A DNA stretch of 64,000 nucleotides from Brevundimonas sp. (GCF_029945885.1 NZ_JAQSDK010000004.1:124001-188000), one strand, 5' to 3'. Positions 1 to 11,561 are shown, counted from the stretch's first letter. Program-made: numbers and translations. Notes: a model not told the origin generated them from the letters alone.

Positions 1-28
1 CCTGCCCCCCGCTGGCACGGTCCCGCCG

Positions 29-904
29 ATGACTGATCCCTCGCCCTTTCCGCCGACCGCCCCGCCGTCGCGCCCGGTCGCATCCGGCCTGTATCTGGTG
101 GCGACGCCGATCGGGAACCTGCGCGACATGACGCTGCGGGCGCTGGATGTGCTGGCCGCCGCCGATCTGGTCCTGGCCGAGGACACGCGCGTCACCGGCA
201 AGCTGCTGTCGGCCTATGGGATCAAGGCGAAGCTGGAGCGGTGCGACGACCATGCCTCGGCCCGGGCGGCCGAGGGGGCGATCGAACGGCTGAACGCCGG
301 CGAAGTGGTGGCCCTGGTCTCGGACGCCGGCACGCCGATGGTCAATGATCCCGGCTTCGTCGTGGCCCGGGCGGTGATCGCCGCCGGCCTGCCGGTGCAT
401 CCGATCCCGGGGGCGTCCAGCCTGCTGGCGGCCCTGTGTATCGCCGGCCTGCCCGCCGACCGGGTGCTGTTCGCCGGCTTCCTGCCGCCCAAGTCGGGCG
501 CGCGCAGGACGATGCTGGAAGAGGTCCGCACCGCGCGCCAGACCCTGGTCTTCTTCGAGAGCGGCCCGCGTCTGGCCGACAGCCTGGCCGATATGGCGGC
601 GGTGCTGGGCCCGCGTCCGGCCGCCGTGGCCCGCGAACTGACCAAGCTGTACGAGGAATGCGTGCGCGGCACCCTGGCCGAGCTGGCGCTCGACCCCCGC
701 TGTCAGGGGCCGAAGGGCGAGATCGTCGTCGTGATCGGCCCCGGCGAGGTCGAGGTGGCCAGCGAGGCCGACGCCGATGCGGCCCTGGCCGAGGCCATGA
801 CCCGGCTGGCCCCCGGCGAGGCGGCGTCGGAGGTGTCCCGGGCGCTGGATCTGCCCCGCAAGGCCCTGTACCGCCGGGCGCTGGAGCTGCAGGGGCGGGG
901 ATGA
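29..904 (+). CDS. rsmI: 16S rRNA (cytidine(1402)-2'-O)-methyltransferase RsmI
   Basis: Predicted to methylate the 2'-O of C1402 in 16S rRNA using S-adenosylmethionine, fine-tuning the ribosomal P site. The 291-residue protein has the tetrapyrrole-methylase fold signature of the family: LYLVATPIGNLRDMT at about residues 21-35, EDTR at 51-54, the SAM-site stretch VSDAGTPMVNDPG near 97-109, PGASSLLAAL near 128 and FFESGPR near 173. Length matches the family. A proline-rich leader of about 18 residues precedes the conserved start, so a slightly later start cannot be excluded. The stop codon overlaps the ATG of yraN by 4 bp, indicating translational coupling; this rsmI-yraN pairing is common in proteobacteria. 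Confidence 0.95.
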   Translation: MTDPSPFPPTAPPSRPVASGLYLVATPIGNLRDMTLRALDVLAAADLVLAEDTRVTGKLLSAYGIKAKLERCDDHASARAAEGAIERLNAGEVVALVSDAGTPMVNDPGFVVARAVIAAGLPVHPIPGASSLLAALCIAGLPADRVLFAGFLPPKSGARRTMLEEVRTARQTLVFFESGPRLADSLADMAAVLGPRPAAVARELTKLYEECVRGTLAELALDPRCQGPKGEIVVVIGPGEVEVASEADADAALAEAMTRLAPGEAASEVSRALDLPRKALYRRALELQGRG

Positions 905-1371
905 AACGGCTGCGCCCCGTTCCGGTGCCGGCGCGGCCCGTCCCGGGTCGGCGGCGGGCGTCGGGGCAGGCGGCGCATCGCAGCGGCCATGCCGGCGAAT
1001 GGCTGGCCGCCCTGTGGCTGATGCTGCGCGGCTATCAGATCCTGGGCTTTCGCCTGAAGAGCCGGGCCGGGGAGATCGACATCCTGGCCAAACGCGGCCG
1101 GGTCCTGGTCGTGGTCGAGGTCAAGCGGCGCGCGACCCTGGCGGCGGCCCTGACCGCCCTGGGCCCTGTCCAGCTGGCCCGGCTGCGCGCTTCGGGCCAG
1201 GCGGTGGCCCGCGGACGACCCGGTCTGGCGGGTCTGACCCTGCGGCTGGATATGGTGGCGCTGGCCCCCGGGCGGTTTCCGCGTCATGTTAAGGATATCG
1301 AGACCGGGGGGCCCGATTTCCGTGATCCATCAGGACGCGACCACGACCCTGACGGCAGCCGGACTGGCTGA
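901..1371 (+). CDS. yraN: YraN family (UPF0102) nuclease-fold protein
   Basis: A 156-residue member of the UPF0102/YraN family, a restriction-endonuclease-like fold whose cellular role is not settled. The diagnostic core GEIDILAKRGRVLVVVEVKRR is seen in pieces: E58 and D60 in GEID, then E73 and K75 in VVEVKRR, the expected PD-(D/E)xK metal-binding set. The N-terminal 30 residues are basic and proline-rich. The ATG at 901 overlaps the rsmI stop (ATGA), which decides the start; an open frame extending further upstream is only rsmI read out of frame. The C-terminal 20 residues after VKDIETGG are poorly conserved in style and are overlapped by the following gene. Confidence 0.9.
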   Translation: MKRLRPVPVPARPVPGRRRASGQAAHRSGHAGEWLAALWLMLRGYQILGFRLKSRAGEIDILAKRGRVLVVVEVKRRATLAAALTALGPVQLARLRASGQAVARGRPGLAGLTLRLDMVALAPGRFPRHVKDIETGGPDFRDPSGRDHDPDGSRTG

Positions 1372-2137
1372 CGACGACGATTTTCCGTTGCTTGAGGCGG
1401 CGATCGCCTGCGCCCTGCATGATGACCCGATGCGCGAGGCCGAGCCGGTGCGGCTGCTGGCCCGGCAGGCGGCCCAGCGTCTGATGGAGCGGATCGGCGG
1501 CGAACCGGTCGAGGACGCCCTGACCGAAACCCTGTCGTCAGACCTGCGGCTGACCGGTGACCTTCTGTATACGGGCGACCCGGCCAATACCGACATCATC
1601 GCCGTGGCCGAGCGGCGCCGTGGCCTGTCGGTCACCCTGGCCGTCTTCTATCTGGATGCCGCCCAACAGGCGGGCATCCCGGCCACCGGGGTCGACTTTC
1701 CCGGCCATTTCCTGGTGCGGGTCGAGACGGCCGACGGGCCGGTGGCGCTGGACCCGTTCAGCCAGGGCCAGCTGGTCCTGCCGTCCGAACTGACCCGCCG
1801 GGCCCTGTGCGCCGGCCTGACCCCCCATGTGGCCGACCGGCTGGACCTGCTGATGGCCCCGGTGACGGCGCGCCAGGCCCTGATCCGGCTGCAGGCCGTG
1901 CAGTTCAGCCGGGCCCTCCGGGCCGGGGATTTCGAGGCGGCCGAACGCTCGGCCCTGCGCCGCGCCCTGCTCGACCCGGACGATCACCGACCGTGGCTGG
2001 ACGTGGCCGCCGCCCGCGAACGGCGCGGGGCCCTGACCGGGGCGCTGGAAGCCCTGTCCCGCGCCCAGGGTCTGGACGGCCCGGCCGGAGTCTGGTGCCA
2101 GACCAGCGTCCACCGGGTCCGGCTGCAGCTGAATTAG
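1322..2137 (+). CDS. SirB1-like transglutaminase-fold/TPR protein
   Basis: Resembles the SirB1/YchA family: a transglutaminase-like core followed by a TPR-like helical tail. Visible family blocks are YTGDPANTDI near residue 83, the GLSVTLAVFY stretch near 101 (family form GxPxxLxxxY), FPGHFLVRV near 126 and LDPFSQG near 143. Residues 190-260 form two TPR-like helix pairs rich in A, L and R. The role is unknown; family members often lack a full catalytic triad. The start is uncertain: GTG at 1322 (chosen, 271 residues, 50-bp overlap with yraN) or ATG at 1286 (283 residues, 86-bp overlap). It probably belongs to the rsmI-yraN transcription unit. Confidence 0.8.
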   Translation: MIHQDATTTLTAAGLADDDDFPLLEAAIACALHDDPMREAEPVRLLARQAAQRLMERIGGEPVEDALTETLSSDLRLTGDLLYTGDPANTDIIAVAERRRGLSVTLAVFYLDAAQQAGIPATGVDFPGHFLVRVETADGPVALDPFSQGQLVLPSELTRRALCAGLTPHVADRLDLLMAPVTARQALIRLQAVQFSRALRAGDFEAAERSALRRALLDPDDHRPWLDVAAARERRGALTGALEALSRAQGLDGPAGVWCQTSVHRVRLQLN

Positions 2138-2245
2138 ACGAATCCACGCCGTGTTGCGCCCGACCCCTTGAGACCGGGGCTGTGGCTGGTCACATAGAAG
2201 CCGGTCCGTCGTCCGGGCCGCCCGACGCCCACAAAGGATATTTGC

Positions 2246-3190
2246 ATGCTCAAGGTCGCGATCCAGATGGATCCCATGGAGTCGGTCGACATCCTGGCGG
2301 ACACCACCTTCATGATGGCGATGACGGCCCAGGACCGGGGTTATCCGCTCTGGGTCTATGATTTCCGCACCCTGGCCCTGGAAGAGGGCCGGCTGTCGTG
2401 CCGGGCCAGGCCGATGACGGTGCGGGCCGTGGCCGGCGACCATGTGACCTTCGGCGACGAGATCCGGCTGGATCTGGCCGAGGACGTCGATGTCATCCTG
2501 ATGCGTCAGGACCCGCCGTTCGACATGGCCTATGTCACCGCCACCTATCTGCTGGAGACGGTCCATCCGAAGACCCTGGTGGTCAATGATCCGGCCGAGG
2601 TGCGTTCCGCCCCCGAGAAGCTGCTGGTCACCCAATTCCCCGGCCTGACCCCGCCGACCCTGATCAGTTCCGACCCGGTGGCCCTCGTCGCCTTCCACAG
2701 GAAGCATGGCGATGTGGTGCTGAAACCCCTGCACGGGGCCGGCGGCTCGGGCGTGATCCGTCTGAAGGCGGACGATCCCAATCTGGAGGCCCTGATCGAG
2801 ATTCACGCCGTCGGCAGCCGCGACCCGCTGGTGATCCAGAAATTCATCCCGGCGGTGTCCAAGGGCGACAAGCGGATCCTGCTGATCGACGGCGAGCCGG
2901 TCGGGGCCATCAACCGCATCCCGGCGGCGGGGGCGGTGCGCTCCAACCTGCATGTCGGCGGTACCGCCGCCCCGGTCGAACTGACCGCCCGCGACCGCGA
3001 GATCTGCGCCGCCATCGGCCCGACGTTGAAGGAACGCGGCCTGATCTTCGTCGGCATCGATGTGATCGGCGACTGGCTGACCGAGATCAACGTCACCTCC
3101 CCCACCGGGGCCCAGCAGCTGAAGGCCTTCACCGGCGTCGACGCCGCCGCCCTGATGTGGGACGCGATCGAGGCGAAGCGGGCGGGGTAA
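2246..3190 (+). CDS. gshB: glutathione synthetase
   Basis: ATP-grasp ligase joining gamma-glutamylcysteine to glycine, the second step of glutathione synthesis, in the cytoplasm. At 314 residues it has the usual bacterial GshB length. Visible signatures: [11 protein letters not shown] at 86-96 (substrate loop), [14 protein letters not shown] near 113-126, the glycine-rich ATP loop K160-PLHGAGGSG, the basic [18 protein letters not shown] block near 206-223, and INVTSPTG near the C-terminus carrying metal and ATP ligands. The ATG at 2246 has AAAGGA just upstream. A 108-bp gap separates it from the SirB1-like gene, so it may have its own promoter. It is followed by the comM-like gene on the same strand. 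Confidence 0.97.
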   Translation: MLKVAIQMDPMESVDILADTTFMMAMTAQDRGYPLWVYDFRTLALEEGRLSCRARPMTVRAVAGDHVTFGDEIRLDLAEDVDVILMRQDPPFDMAYVTATYLLETVHPKTLVVNDPAEVRSAPEKLLVTQFPGLTPPTLISSDPVALVAFHRKHGDVVLKPLHGAGGSGVIRLKADDPNLEALIEIHAVGSRDPLVIQKFIPAVSKGDKRILLIDGEPVGAINRIPAAGAVRSNLHVGGTAAPVELTARDREICAAIGPTLKERGLIFVGIDVIGDWLTEINVTSPTGAQQLKAFTGVDAAALMWDAIEAKRAG

Positions 3191-3263
3191 CCCCGCCGAC
3201 GTCCCTGGCTTGACCCTTCGCCGGGTTCGTGATTTGTTCTTTCCCGTATAACGGGAGGGTGCC

Positions 3264-4856
3264 ATGGTCGCTCGCGTGGTGACGGTGGCCTTCGACGGGG
3301 TCGAGGCGCGCCGCGTTGATGTTCAGGTGCAGCTGGTTGGGGCGGCGGTGCCCAGTTTCACCATCGTCGGCCTGCCGGACAAGGCGGTGGCCGAGAGCCG
3401 CGAACGGGTGCGCGGGGCCTTCGCCGGCATCGGTCTGGGCCTGCCGCCGAAACGGATCATCGCCAACCTGGCCCCGGCCGACCTGCCCAAGGAGGGCAGC
3501 CATTTCGACCTGGCCATCGGCCTGGTGCTGATGGCGGCGCTGGGAGTGATCACGCCCGACGCGCTGGACGGCTGGGCCGCCATCGGCGAACTGGGGCTGG
3601 ACGGCCAGATCGCCCCGGTCGGCGGGGCCCTGCCGGCGGCGGTGGCGTCCTCGGCCATGGGGCTGGGCCTGATCTGCCCCGAGGCCAACGGGCCCGAGGC
3701 GGCCTGGGCCGGGGATGTCGCCATCCTCGCCCCGCGCTCCCTGATCGGCCTGATCAACCATTTCAAGGGCAGTCAGGTGCTGCGCCCGCCCGAACCGGGG
3801 CCGGTGCGCGCCGGCGGGGTCGTGCCCGACCTGCGCGAGGTCAAGGGTCAGGAGAGCGCCAAACGCTCGCTCGAGATCGCCGCGGCTGGAGGGCATAATT
3901 TGCTGTTTGTCGGGCCGCCGGGCTCGGGCAAGTCGATGCTGGCCCAGCGGCTGCCGGGCCTGTTGCCGCCGCTGACCCCGGCCGAACTGCTGGAGACCTC
4001 GATGGTCTGGTCGGTGGCCGGGCTGATCGAGCGCGGGGCCCTGACCCGCGACCGGCCGTTCCGCAGCCCGCACCATTCGGCCAGTATGGCGGCCCTGACC
4101 GGCGGTGGGTTGAAGGCCCGGCCGGGCGAGGCCTCGCTGGCGCACAATGGCGTGCTGTTTCTGGATGAACTGCCCGAATACAGCGCCCAGGCCCTCGATT
4201 CCCTGCGCGCCCCGCTGGAAACCGGCGAGATCGTGGTGGCCCGGGCCAATGCCCATATCCGCTATCCGGCCCGGTTCCAGCTGATCGCGGCGATGAACCC
4301 CTGCCGCTGCGGCATCGGCGGCGGCGGGCGCGGGGCCTGTGGCAAGGCCCCCCGCTGCCAGCGCGACTATCAGAACCGGATCTCGGGCCCGATGTTCGAC
4401 CGTATCGACCTGACGGTGGAGACGCCGCCGGTGACCGCCGCCGACATGGCCCTGCCGCCCCCGGCCGAGGGCACGGCCGAGGCCGCGGCCCGGGTCGCCG
4501 TGGCGCGTGAGCTTCAGGCCGGACGCGCGCGCGAGGCGGGCCTGGCCCCCGACCAGGCCCTGAACGCCCGCGCCTCGGGCGAGACCCTGGACCGGTTCGC
4601 CGCCCCCGACGCGCCGGGGCGGGCCCTGCTGATGCGGGCGGGCGAGGCCGGGGGGCTGACGGCGCGGGGCTGGGTGCGGACGCTGCGACTGGCCCGGACC
4701 ATCGCCGATCTGGAGGGGGCGAACGGCGTGGTGCGCCGTCATATTGCCGAGGCCCTGGTGCACCGGCGCACGCCGGTCGGGCCCGGGACCGGCGACGCCG
4801 TGCCCTGGTCAGGGGGTGGGGACCCGGCGCTATCGACCGCCCGCGCCCCGCCTTGA
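3264..4856 (+). CDS. comM: YifB/ComM-family Mg-chelatase-like AAA+ ATPase
   Basis: 530-residue AAA+ ATPase of the YifB/ComM family; ComM in naturally competent bacteria is a hexameric helicase promoting branch migration during transformation. Domain order: N-terminal ChlI/Lon-like domain (residues 1-170), AAA+ core with Walker A GPPGSGKS at 217-224 and Walker B LFLDE with D301-E302, a Cys-rich insertion beginning at C347 (CRCG...CGK...C) and the Mg-chelatase C-terminal helical domain with VRRHIAEAL near the end. The start is supported by the conserved VARVVTVAFDGVEARRVDVQV beginning. The 73-bp upstream gap contains CCCGT-ata-ACGGG, a small palindrome. Whether this organism uses it for competence or general recombination is inference. 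Confidence 0.93.
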   Translation: MVARVVTVAFDGVEARRVDVQVQLVGAAVPSFTIVGLPDKAVAESRERVRGAFAGIGLGLPPKRIIANLAPADLPKEGSHFDLAIGLVLMAALGVITPDALDGWAAIGELGLDGQIAPVGGALPAAVASSAMGLGLICPEANGPEAAWAGDVAILAPRSLIGLINHFKGSQVLRPPEPGPVRAGGVVPDLREVKGQESAKRSLEIAAAGGHNLLFVGPPGSGKSMLAQRLPGLLPPLTPAELLETSMVWSVAGLIERGALTRDRPFRSPHHSASMAALTGGGLKARPGEASLAHNGVLFLDELPEYSAQALDSLRAPLETGEIVVARANAHIRYPARFQLIAAMNPCRCGIGGGGRGACGKAPRCQRDYQNRISGPMFDRIDLTVETPPVTAADMALPPPAEGTAEAAARVAVARELQAGRAREAGLAPDQALNARASGETLDRFAAPDAPGRALLMRAGEAGGLTARGWVRTLRLARTIADLEGANGVVRRHIAEALVHRRTPVGPGTGDAVPWSGGGDPALSTARAPP

Positions 4857-4899
4857 GCCGCCCTTAACGGTTGTGCGCCATGGTGCCTGTCGGAGATCG

Positions 4900-6453
4900 A
4901 TGATGACACGACCGGCGAAGAATATCGCAACAGGCACCCCGGCGACCCCGGAGCCGCCCGACGGGGCCGAGCAGCAGTTTCTGCGGCTGATGAGTCATGA
5001 GATGCGCACCCCGCTGAACGGGGTCATCGGCATGCTGGGCCTGCTGACCCGGACCCGGCTGGACGGGGCGCAGCGCGCCTATGCCGAGGCCGCGCGCCAG
5101 TCGGCCGAACATCTGCTGGGCCTGGTCAATGACCTGCTGGACTATGCCCGGCTGGAGGCCGGCAAGCTGGAGTTCGACGCCGCCCCGGTCGATGTCGAGG
5201 GCCTGGTGCGCAGTGTCGCCGAACTGCTGAGTCCCCGGGCCCATGAGAAGGGGCTGGAACTGGTCTGGTCGGTCGCCCCCGACGCCGTCGATGTGATGGC
5301 CGATGAGGGTCGCCTGCGCCAGGTCCTGTTCAACCTGGCCGGAAACGCCGTCAAATTCACCGAGACCGGCGGGGTCCATATCTCCGTCGAACGCGTACCC
5401 CGGGCGGGTCCCCGGCCGCGGCTGGCCTTTATCGTCGAGGATACCGGACCGGGCATTCCGGCCGAGGCGCGCGCCCGCATCTTTGAGGAGTTCGGCCATG
5501 TCGACGCCTCGGACGCGACCCGGTTCGGCGGGGCCGGACTGGGTCTGGCCGTGGTCAAACGCCTGGCCGATGCCATGGGCGGCAAGGTCTCGGTCGGTAA
5601 CCGGCCCAGGGGCAAGGGCTCCCGCTTCCGCTTTGAGGCCAGTTTCGACGCCACGACGGACCTGCCTGAACGTGGCCGGCCGCTGGACGGTCAGGCCGTG
5701 GCCGTGCTGTCGCCGGACGATCTGGTGCGCCGGGCCGCGATCGACCAGATCGAGGCCTCGGGCGGCACGGTTCATCCGGGCGCGCCGGTCATCCTGGTCG
5801 ACCATGCCCTGGCCGCCGTGGCCGGCGAGGCCCTGGCCCCGCGCCCGGAAAAGGGCCGTGCCATCGTGCTGTTGCGGCCGTCGGAACGCGACCTGATCGC
5901 CCGCTACCGCACCGCCGGCTTCCACGGCTATCTGATCAAGCCGTTGCGGCGCGCCTCGCTGGCGGAACGGGTGCTGGCCGTGGCCAATCCGACCACCACC
6001 CAGACGCCCGGCCTGCCGCCGCCGCCGCCGGCCGACGACGACCGGGTCGCCCCGATCCGCTTCGCCGGCACCCGGGTGCTGCTGGTCGAGGACAATCCGG
6101 TCGGGGCCCTGCTGGCCGCGACCCTGCTGCGCCGCGAGGGCTGTGCGGTCGAGACCGCCGCCAACGGCCATGAGGCCGTCGCCGCCCTGACCCGGGCCCG
6201 CTACGACATGGTCTTCATGGATATGCGGATGCCGGGCATGGACGGCCCCACGGCGACCCGGGCGATCCGGGCGCGCGGCGACACGACCCCGATCGTGGCC
6301 CTGACCGCCAATGCCTTCGCCGAGGACCGCCGCGCCTGTCTGGAAGCCGGGATGGACGACCATCTGGTCAAGCCGCTGGAACCCGAGGGCCTGCGCCGTT
6401 CACTCGCCCGCTGGACGAACCGGCAAACGCGCGCCAAGGTCGTCGGCGAATAG
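4900..6453 (+). CDS. soluble hybrid sensor histidine kinase with two receiver-type domains
   Basis: 517-residue hybrid histidine kinase. Residues 24-95 form the HisKA dimerisation/phosphoacceptor domain with H33 in MSHEMRTPLNG; 140-265 is the HATPase_c domain with the N box, the G1 box VEDTGPGIP and the G2 box GGAGLGLAV; 275-370 is a degenerate receiver-like segment; 390-510 is a canonical receiver with D441 in FMDMRMPGMDG and the conserved K in LVKPLEP. There is no membrane segment and no PAS or GAF domain before HisKA, so the signal must arrive via another protein or the short N-terminus. The start is one of two adjacent ATG codons (4900, 4903) after a CGGAG ribosome-binding site. No response-regulator partner is adjacent. 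Target unknown. Confidence 0.9.
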   Translation: MMTRPAKNIATGTPATPEPPDGAEQQFLRLMSHEMRTPLNGVIGMLGLLTRTRLDGAQRAYAEAARQSAEHLLGLVNDLLDYARLEAGKLEFDAAPVDVEGLVRSVAELLSPRAHEKGLELVWSVAPDAVDVMADEGRLRQVLFNLAGNAVKFTETGGVHISVERVPRAGPRPRLAFIVEDTGPGIPAEARARIFEEFGHVDASDATRFGGAGLGLAVVKRLADAMGGKVSVGNRPRGKGSRFRFEASFDATTDLPERGRPLDGQAVAVLSPDDLVRRAAIDQIEASGGTVHPGAPVILVDHALAAVAGEALAPRPEKGRAIVLLRPSERDLIARYRTAGFHGYLIKPLRRASLAERVLAVANPTTTQTPGLPPPPPADDDRVAPIRFAGTRVLLVEDNPVGALLAATLLRREGCAVETAANGHEAVAALTRARYDMVFMDMRMPGMDGPTATRAIRARGDTTPIVALTANAFAEDRRACLEAGMDDHLVKPLEPEGLRRSLARWTNRQTRAKVVGE

Positions 6454-6484
6454 AGGGCGCGAGGCGTCCGGGAGAGACGCTTCG

Positions 6485-8155
6485 ATGACCGAGACACCCG
6501 CCGCGCAGACGGCTGAGCCGGATATCGCCCCCAAGGGTCTGGCCGTTCTGAAAGCCGCCTTCCGGGATCGTCGCACCCTGGCCATGCTGTTGCTGGGCTT
6601 CTCGGCCGGCCTGCCCTTCACCATGCTGATCGGGACGCTGAACGCCTGGCTGGGCGAGGCCGGGGTCTCGATCGCCACCATCGGCATATTGTCGTGGATC
6701 GGCCTGTTCGCCGCCTTCAAATTCCTCTGGTCGCCGGTGGTGAACCTGTTCCCGCCGGTGATCGGACGGCGAGTGGGGCGCCGGCGTTCCTGGATGCTGG
6801 GCTGCCAGCTGATCATCGGCGGGGCCCTGCTGGTGATCGCGGTTTCCAGTCCCGAGGGCGGCACCCTGGGCCTGTTGGCCGGTGCCGCGGCCCTCGGTGC
6901 TTTCGCCTCCGCCACCCAGGACATCGTCATCGACACCTGGCGCATTGAGGTGGCCGGGCCGGGTGCGCCGATCGACCTGCTGTCGACCATCTATCAGTTT
7001 GGTTTCCGCACGGCGGCCCTGGTTGGCGGGGCCGGGGCCCTTCTGCTGGCCGACGTCGCGGGCTGGCCGGCGACCTTCACCATCGCCGGCTTGCTGATGG
7101 GGCTGGGCCTGCTGGGCACGATCATCGCGCCCGAACCGGAACCGGCACCGCCCCAGGCCATCGCGAAAGAGCGGCTGGGATCGCCGAAACTGCGGCTGTT
7201 CGCCCTGATCGCCACCCTCGCGGCCTGGATCTGGGCCGCCTTCATGCTGATCAATTTCATGGTCACGGCCCTGAACACCTCACCGGCCCCGAGCGCGACC
7301 GAGTTCACCGCGACCTGGGGGCCGTGGATCATCGCCGCCGCCGTCCTGCTGCCGTGCGGGCTCGCCGGGTTTGTTGTGTGGCGCGGTCGGCAGCCCACGC
7401 CCGCGACCGACGCCCGGCCGCTGGTGACGACCCTATATGACGCCATCCTGGCCCCGCTGGTCGAACTGATGGGGCGTCTGGGCTGGGGCGCGCTGATCGT
7501 GCTCGGCCTGATCCTGACCTATCGGATCACCGACGGAGTCTGGGGCCCGTTCGCCTATCCCTTCTACATGGGCGATGTCGGCGGAGCCCTGGGCCACACC
7601 AAGACCGAGGTGGCGCTGGCGTCAAAGACCTTCGGTGTGGTCATGACCATCCTTGGCATCGGCCTGGGCGGATGGGCCCTGCTGGCCATCGGTCGGATGG
7701 CGTCGCTGGTCGTGGGTGCCGTGCTGGCCGCGGCGACCAACCTGCTGTTCGCTGACCTGGCCATGGGCGCGCCTGTGATCGGCAGCTTCATGGCCTCGAC
7801 CGGCCTTTATGCTCTGTTCGGCAATTTCGGCATCGGTGAGCCCATGGCCCGACTGATGCTGGCCATCGCCGGCGAGAATATTGCCGGCGGCTTCGCAGGC
7901 GCGGCCTTTGTGGCCTATCTGTCGGCCCTGTCGAGCAAGATGTTCGGAGCGGTTCAGTTCGCGGTCTTCACCTCGCTTGCCCTGCTGATCGGCACACTGG
8001 GTCGCGGCGCGCTGGGCGAGATGATCGAGACGCACGGCTTCGCCTGGGTGTTCGTCTTCGCCGCCGCTCTCGGCGGGGTGACTGTCATATTCTGCGTGCT
8101 GGAGTGGATCCGGCTGGCGGCCGGGCAGCGCAAGATGGATGCGGAGGCCGGCTGA
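6485..8155 (+). CDS. AmpG-like MFS permease
   Basis: 556-residue inner-membrane transporter of the major facilitator superfamily resembling AmpG, the permease that brings anhydromuropeptides from the periplasm into the cytoplasm for peptidoglycan recycling. Family-like features: LLLGFSAGLPFTMLIGTLNAWL near the start of TM1 (seen in pieces), SWIGLFAAFKFLWSPVVN and the loop with RVGRRRSW, then SATQDIVIDTWRIE. About 14 hydrophobic segments are visible, more than the MFS minimum of 12, as in E. coli AmpG. A soluble stretch around residues 210-225 separates the halves. The ATG at 6485 follows GGGAGAGACGCTTCG. Substrate is inferred from family only; no AmpD/AmpR-type neighbour is seen. Confidence 0.85.
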   Translation: MTETPAAQTAEPDIAPKGLAVLKAAFRDRRTLAMLLLGFSAGLPFTMLIGTLNAWLGEAGVSIATIGILSWIGLFAAFKFLWSPVVNLFPPVIGRRVGRRRSWMLGCQLIIGGALLVIAVSSPEGGTLGLLAGAAALGAFASATQDIVIDTWRIEVAGPGAPIDLLSTIYQFGFRTAALVGGAGALLLADVAGWPATFTIAGLLMGLGLLGTIIAPEPEPAPPQAIAKERLGSPKLRLFALIATLAAWIWAAFMLINFMVTALNTSPAPSATEFTATWGPWIIAAAVLLPCGLAGFVVWRGRQPTPATDARPLVTTLYDAILAPLVELMGRLGWGALIVLGLILTYRITDGVWGPFAYPFYMGDVGGALGHTKTEVALASKTFGVVMTILGIGLGGWALLAIGRMASLVVGAVLAAATNLLFADLAMGAPVIGSFMASTGLYALFGNFGIGEPMARLMLAIAGENIAGGFAGAAFVAYLSALSSKMFGAVQFAVFTSLALLIGTLGRGALGEMIETHGFAWVFVFAAALGGVTVIFCVLEWIRLAAGQRKMDAEAG

Positions 8156-8162
8156 CCCGGTC

Positions 8163-8193
8163 GATCGCCGGCCGGTGCTTCCGGCCGGCGATC
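8163..8193. terminator. perfect 13-bp hairpin between convergent genes
   Basis: GATCGCCGGCCGG is followed by a 5-base loop and its exact complement. It sits between the converging ampG-like and maeB genes. No T-run follows on either strand, so termination by this hairpin alone is uncertain, but the position fits a bidirectional transcript end. Confidence 0.6.
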
Positions 8194-8200
8194 TGCGGGT

Positions 8201-10480
<2,280 letters not shown>

Positions 10481-10582
10481 CAGCGTCTTTCGGGGTCTCG
10501 GGAGGGCGTCATCTGTTCCTGGAGCGAAATCGGTCGGGTTGGACGCGGTCCAGCCCGGCTCAGATTTCGCCCCGGCTTGATA

Positions 10583-10635
10583 CTGGACCATTTTCTGGTT
10601 TCGGGTCGATGCGACCCGATACAAAAATGGTCTAG
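10583..10635. promoter_or_regulatory. nested palindrome upstream of maeB
   Basis: An outer inverted repeat (CTGGACCATTTT at 10583-10594 against AAAATGGTCTAG at 10624-10635, one G/T mismatch) encloses a perfect inner repeat (TCGGGTCG at 10601-10608, CGACCCGA at 10612-10619). It lies 103-155 bp upstream of the maeB start and about 40 bp past the dapF stop. It could be a dapF transcript end, a maeB operator or a cruciform-type element; the AT-rich outer arms stand out against the local GC content. Confidence 0.45.
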
Positions 10636-10676
10636 AGCGGGCGGCGGGGGGCGACAACGGGGCCCCGTCGCATTCC

Positions 10677-11561
10677 TTACCCAGGGGCAGGCTGAAGGGT
10701 CAGGGTGCCGGTGCGTTCGATCTCGACCGGGCCGGTCATGAAGACATGACCGCTGGCCTCGTCCCAGTCGATCCGCAGGGTGCCGCCGTCGACCTCGACG
10801 GTGGCCGAGCGCCCGGTCAGGCCCCGGCGGCTGGACGCGACCAGGGCGGCGCAGGCCCCGGTGCCGCAGGCCCGGGTCAGGCCGGCCCCGCGTTCCCACA
10901 CCCGCAGGCGGATGCGGTCAGGGGCCAGGACGTTGGCGAAGCCGACATTGACCCCCTGCGGAAACAGCGGGTGGTGTTCGATCAGGGAGCCGGAACCGCG
11001 CACAAAGGCGTCGTCCTGGCGGTCGGTGAAGAAGACCACATGCGGATTGCCCATCGAGACCGCGCCGGGGGTGTGCAGCAGGGGCGCGTCGATCGGGCCG
11101 ACCTGCAGCTCGATGCCGCGGGTGTCCATCGCCTCCTCCAGCGGAATCTGGGTCCAGTCCAGTCGCGGCGCGCCCATATCCACCTTCACCTGGGCCGTGG
11201 TCGTCGACCCTTCGGGACCTCCTGACCCGACAGGGCCTGGAACGCGCCAGGCCGTGGTGGGTCCGCCGAGGGTGTCGATGGTGACGCGATCCTTGCCGGT
11301 CGACTGCATCAGCAGCCAGCCGACACAGCGCAGGGCATTGCCGCAGGTCTCGACCACGCCGCCGTCGGCATTCCACACCCGCATGAAGGCATCGGCGGTG
11401 TCCGACGGCTCGATGGCGATCAGCTGGTCGCAACCCTGGCCGGTGTCACGGTTGGCGATGGCGCGCACCTGGGCCGCCGTCGGGGTGAACGGGGTTTCGA
11501 GGGCGTTGACGACGACAAAATCGTTGCCGGCACCATTCATCTTGACGAAGGGGCGGGTCAT
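10677..11561 (-). CDS. dapF: diaminopimelate epimerase
   Basis: Interconverts LL- and meso-diaminopimelate without a cofactor, supplying meso-DAP for peptidoglycan and lysine. The two catalytic cysteines are visible: C73 in ETCGNALRC and C232 in RACGTGACAAL. Further family blocks are KMNGAGNDF at 7-15, NADGG near 64-68, GNPHVVFF at 171-178 and GVNVGF near 203. A small insertion (residues about 107-122, rich in G, P and S) is less conserved. At 294 residues it is slightly longer than E. coli DapF (274). It is followed on the same strand by maeB across a 196-bp gap holding a palindrome, so the two are probably not one simple operon. Confidence 0.97.
   Translation of the reverse strand: MTRPFVKMNGAGNDFVVVNALETPFTPTAAQVRAIANRDTGQGCDQLIAIEPSDTADAFMRVWNADGGVVETCGNALRCVGWLLMQSTGKDRVTIDTLGGPTTAWRVPGPVGSGGPEGSTTTAQVKVDMGAPRLDWTQIPLEEAMDTRGIELQVGPIDAPLLHTPGAVSMGNPHVVFFTDRQDDAFVRGSGSLIEHHPLFPQGVNVGFANVLAPDRIRLRVWERGAGLTRACGTGACAALVASSRRGLTGRSATVEVDGGTLRIDWDEASGHVFMTGPVEIERTGTLTLQPAPG

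Noticed and set aside
1286-1321. Upstream ATG for the SirB1-like gene
   Set aside because: It would overlap yraN by 86 bp; GTG 1322 is preferred, though the evidence is not decisive.
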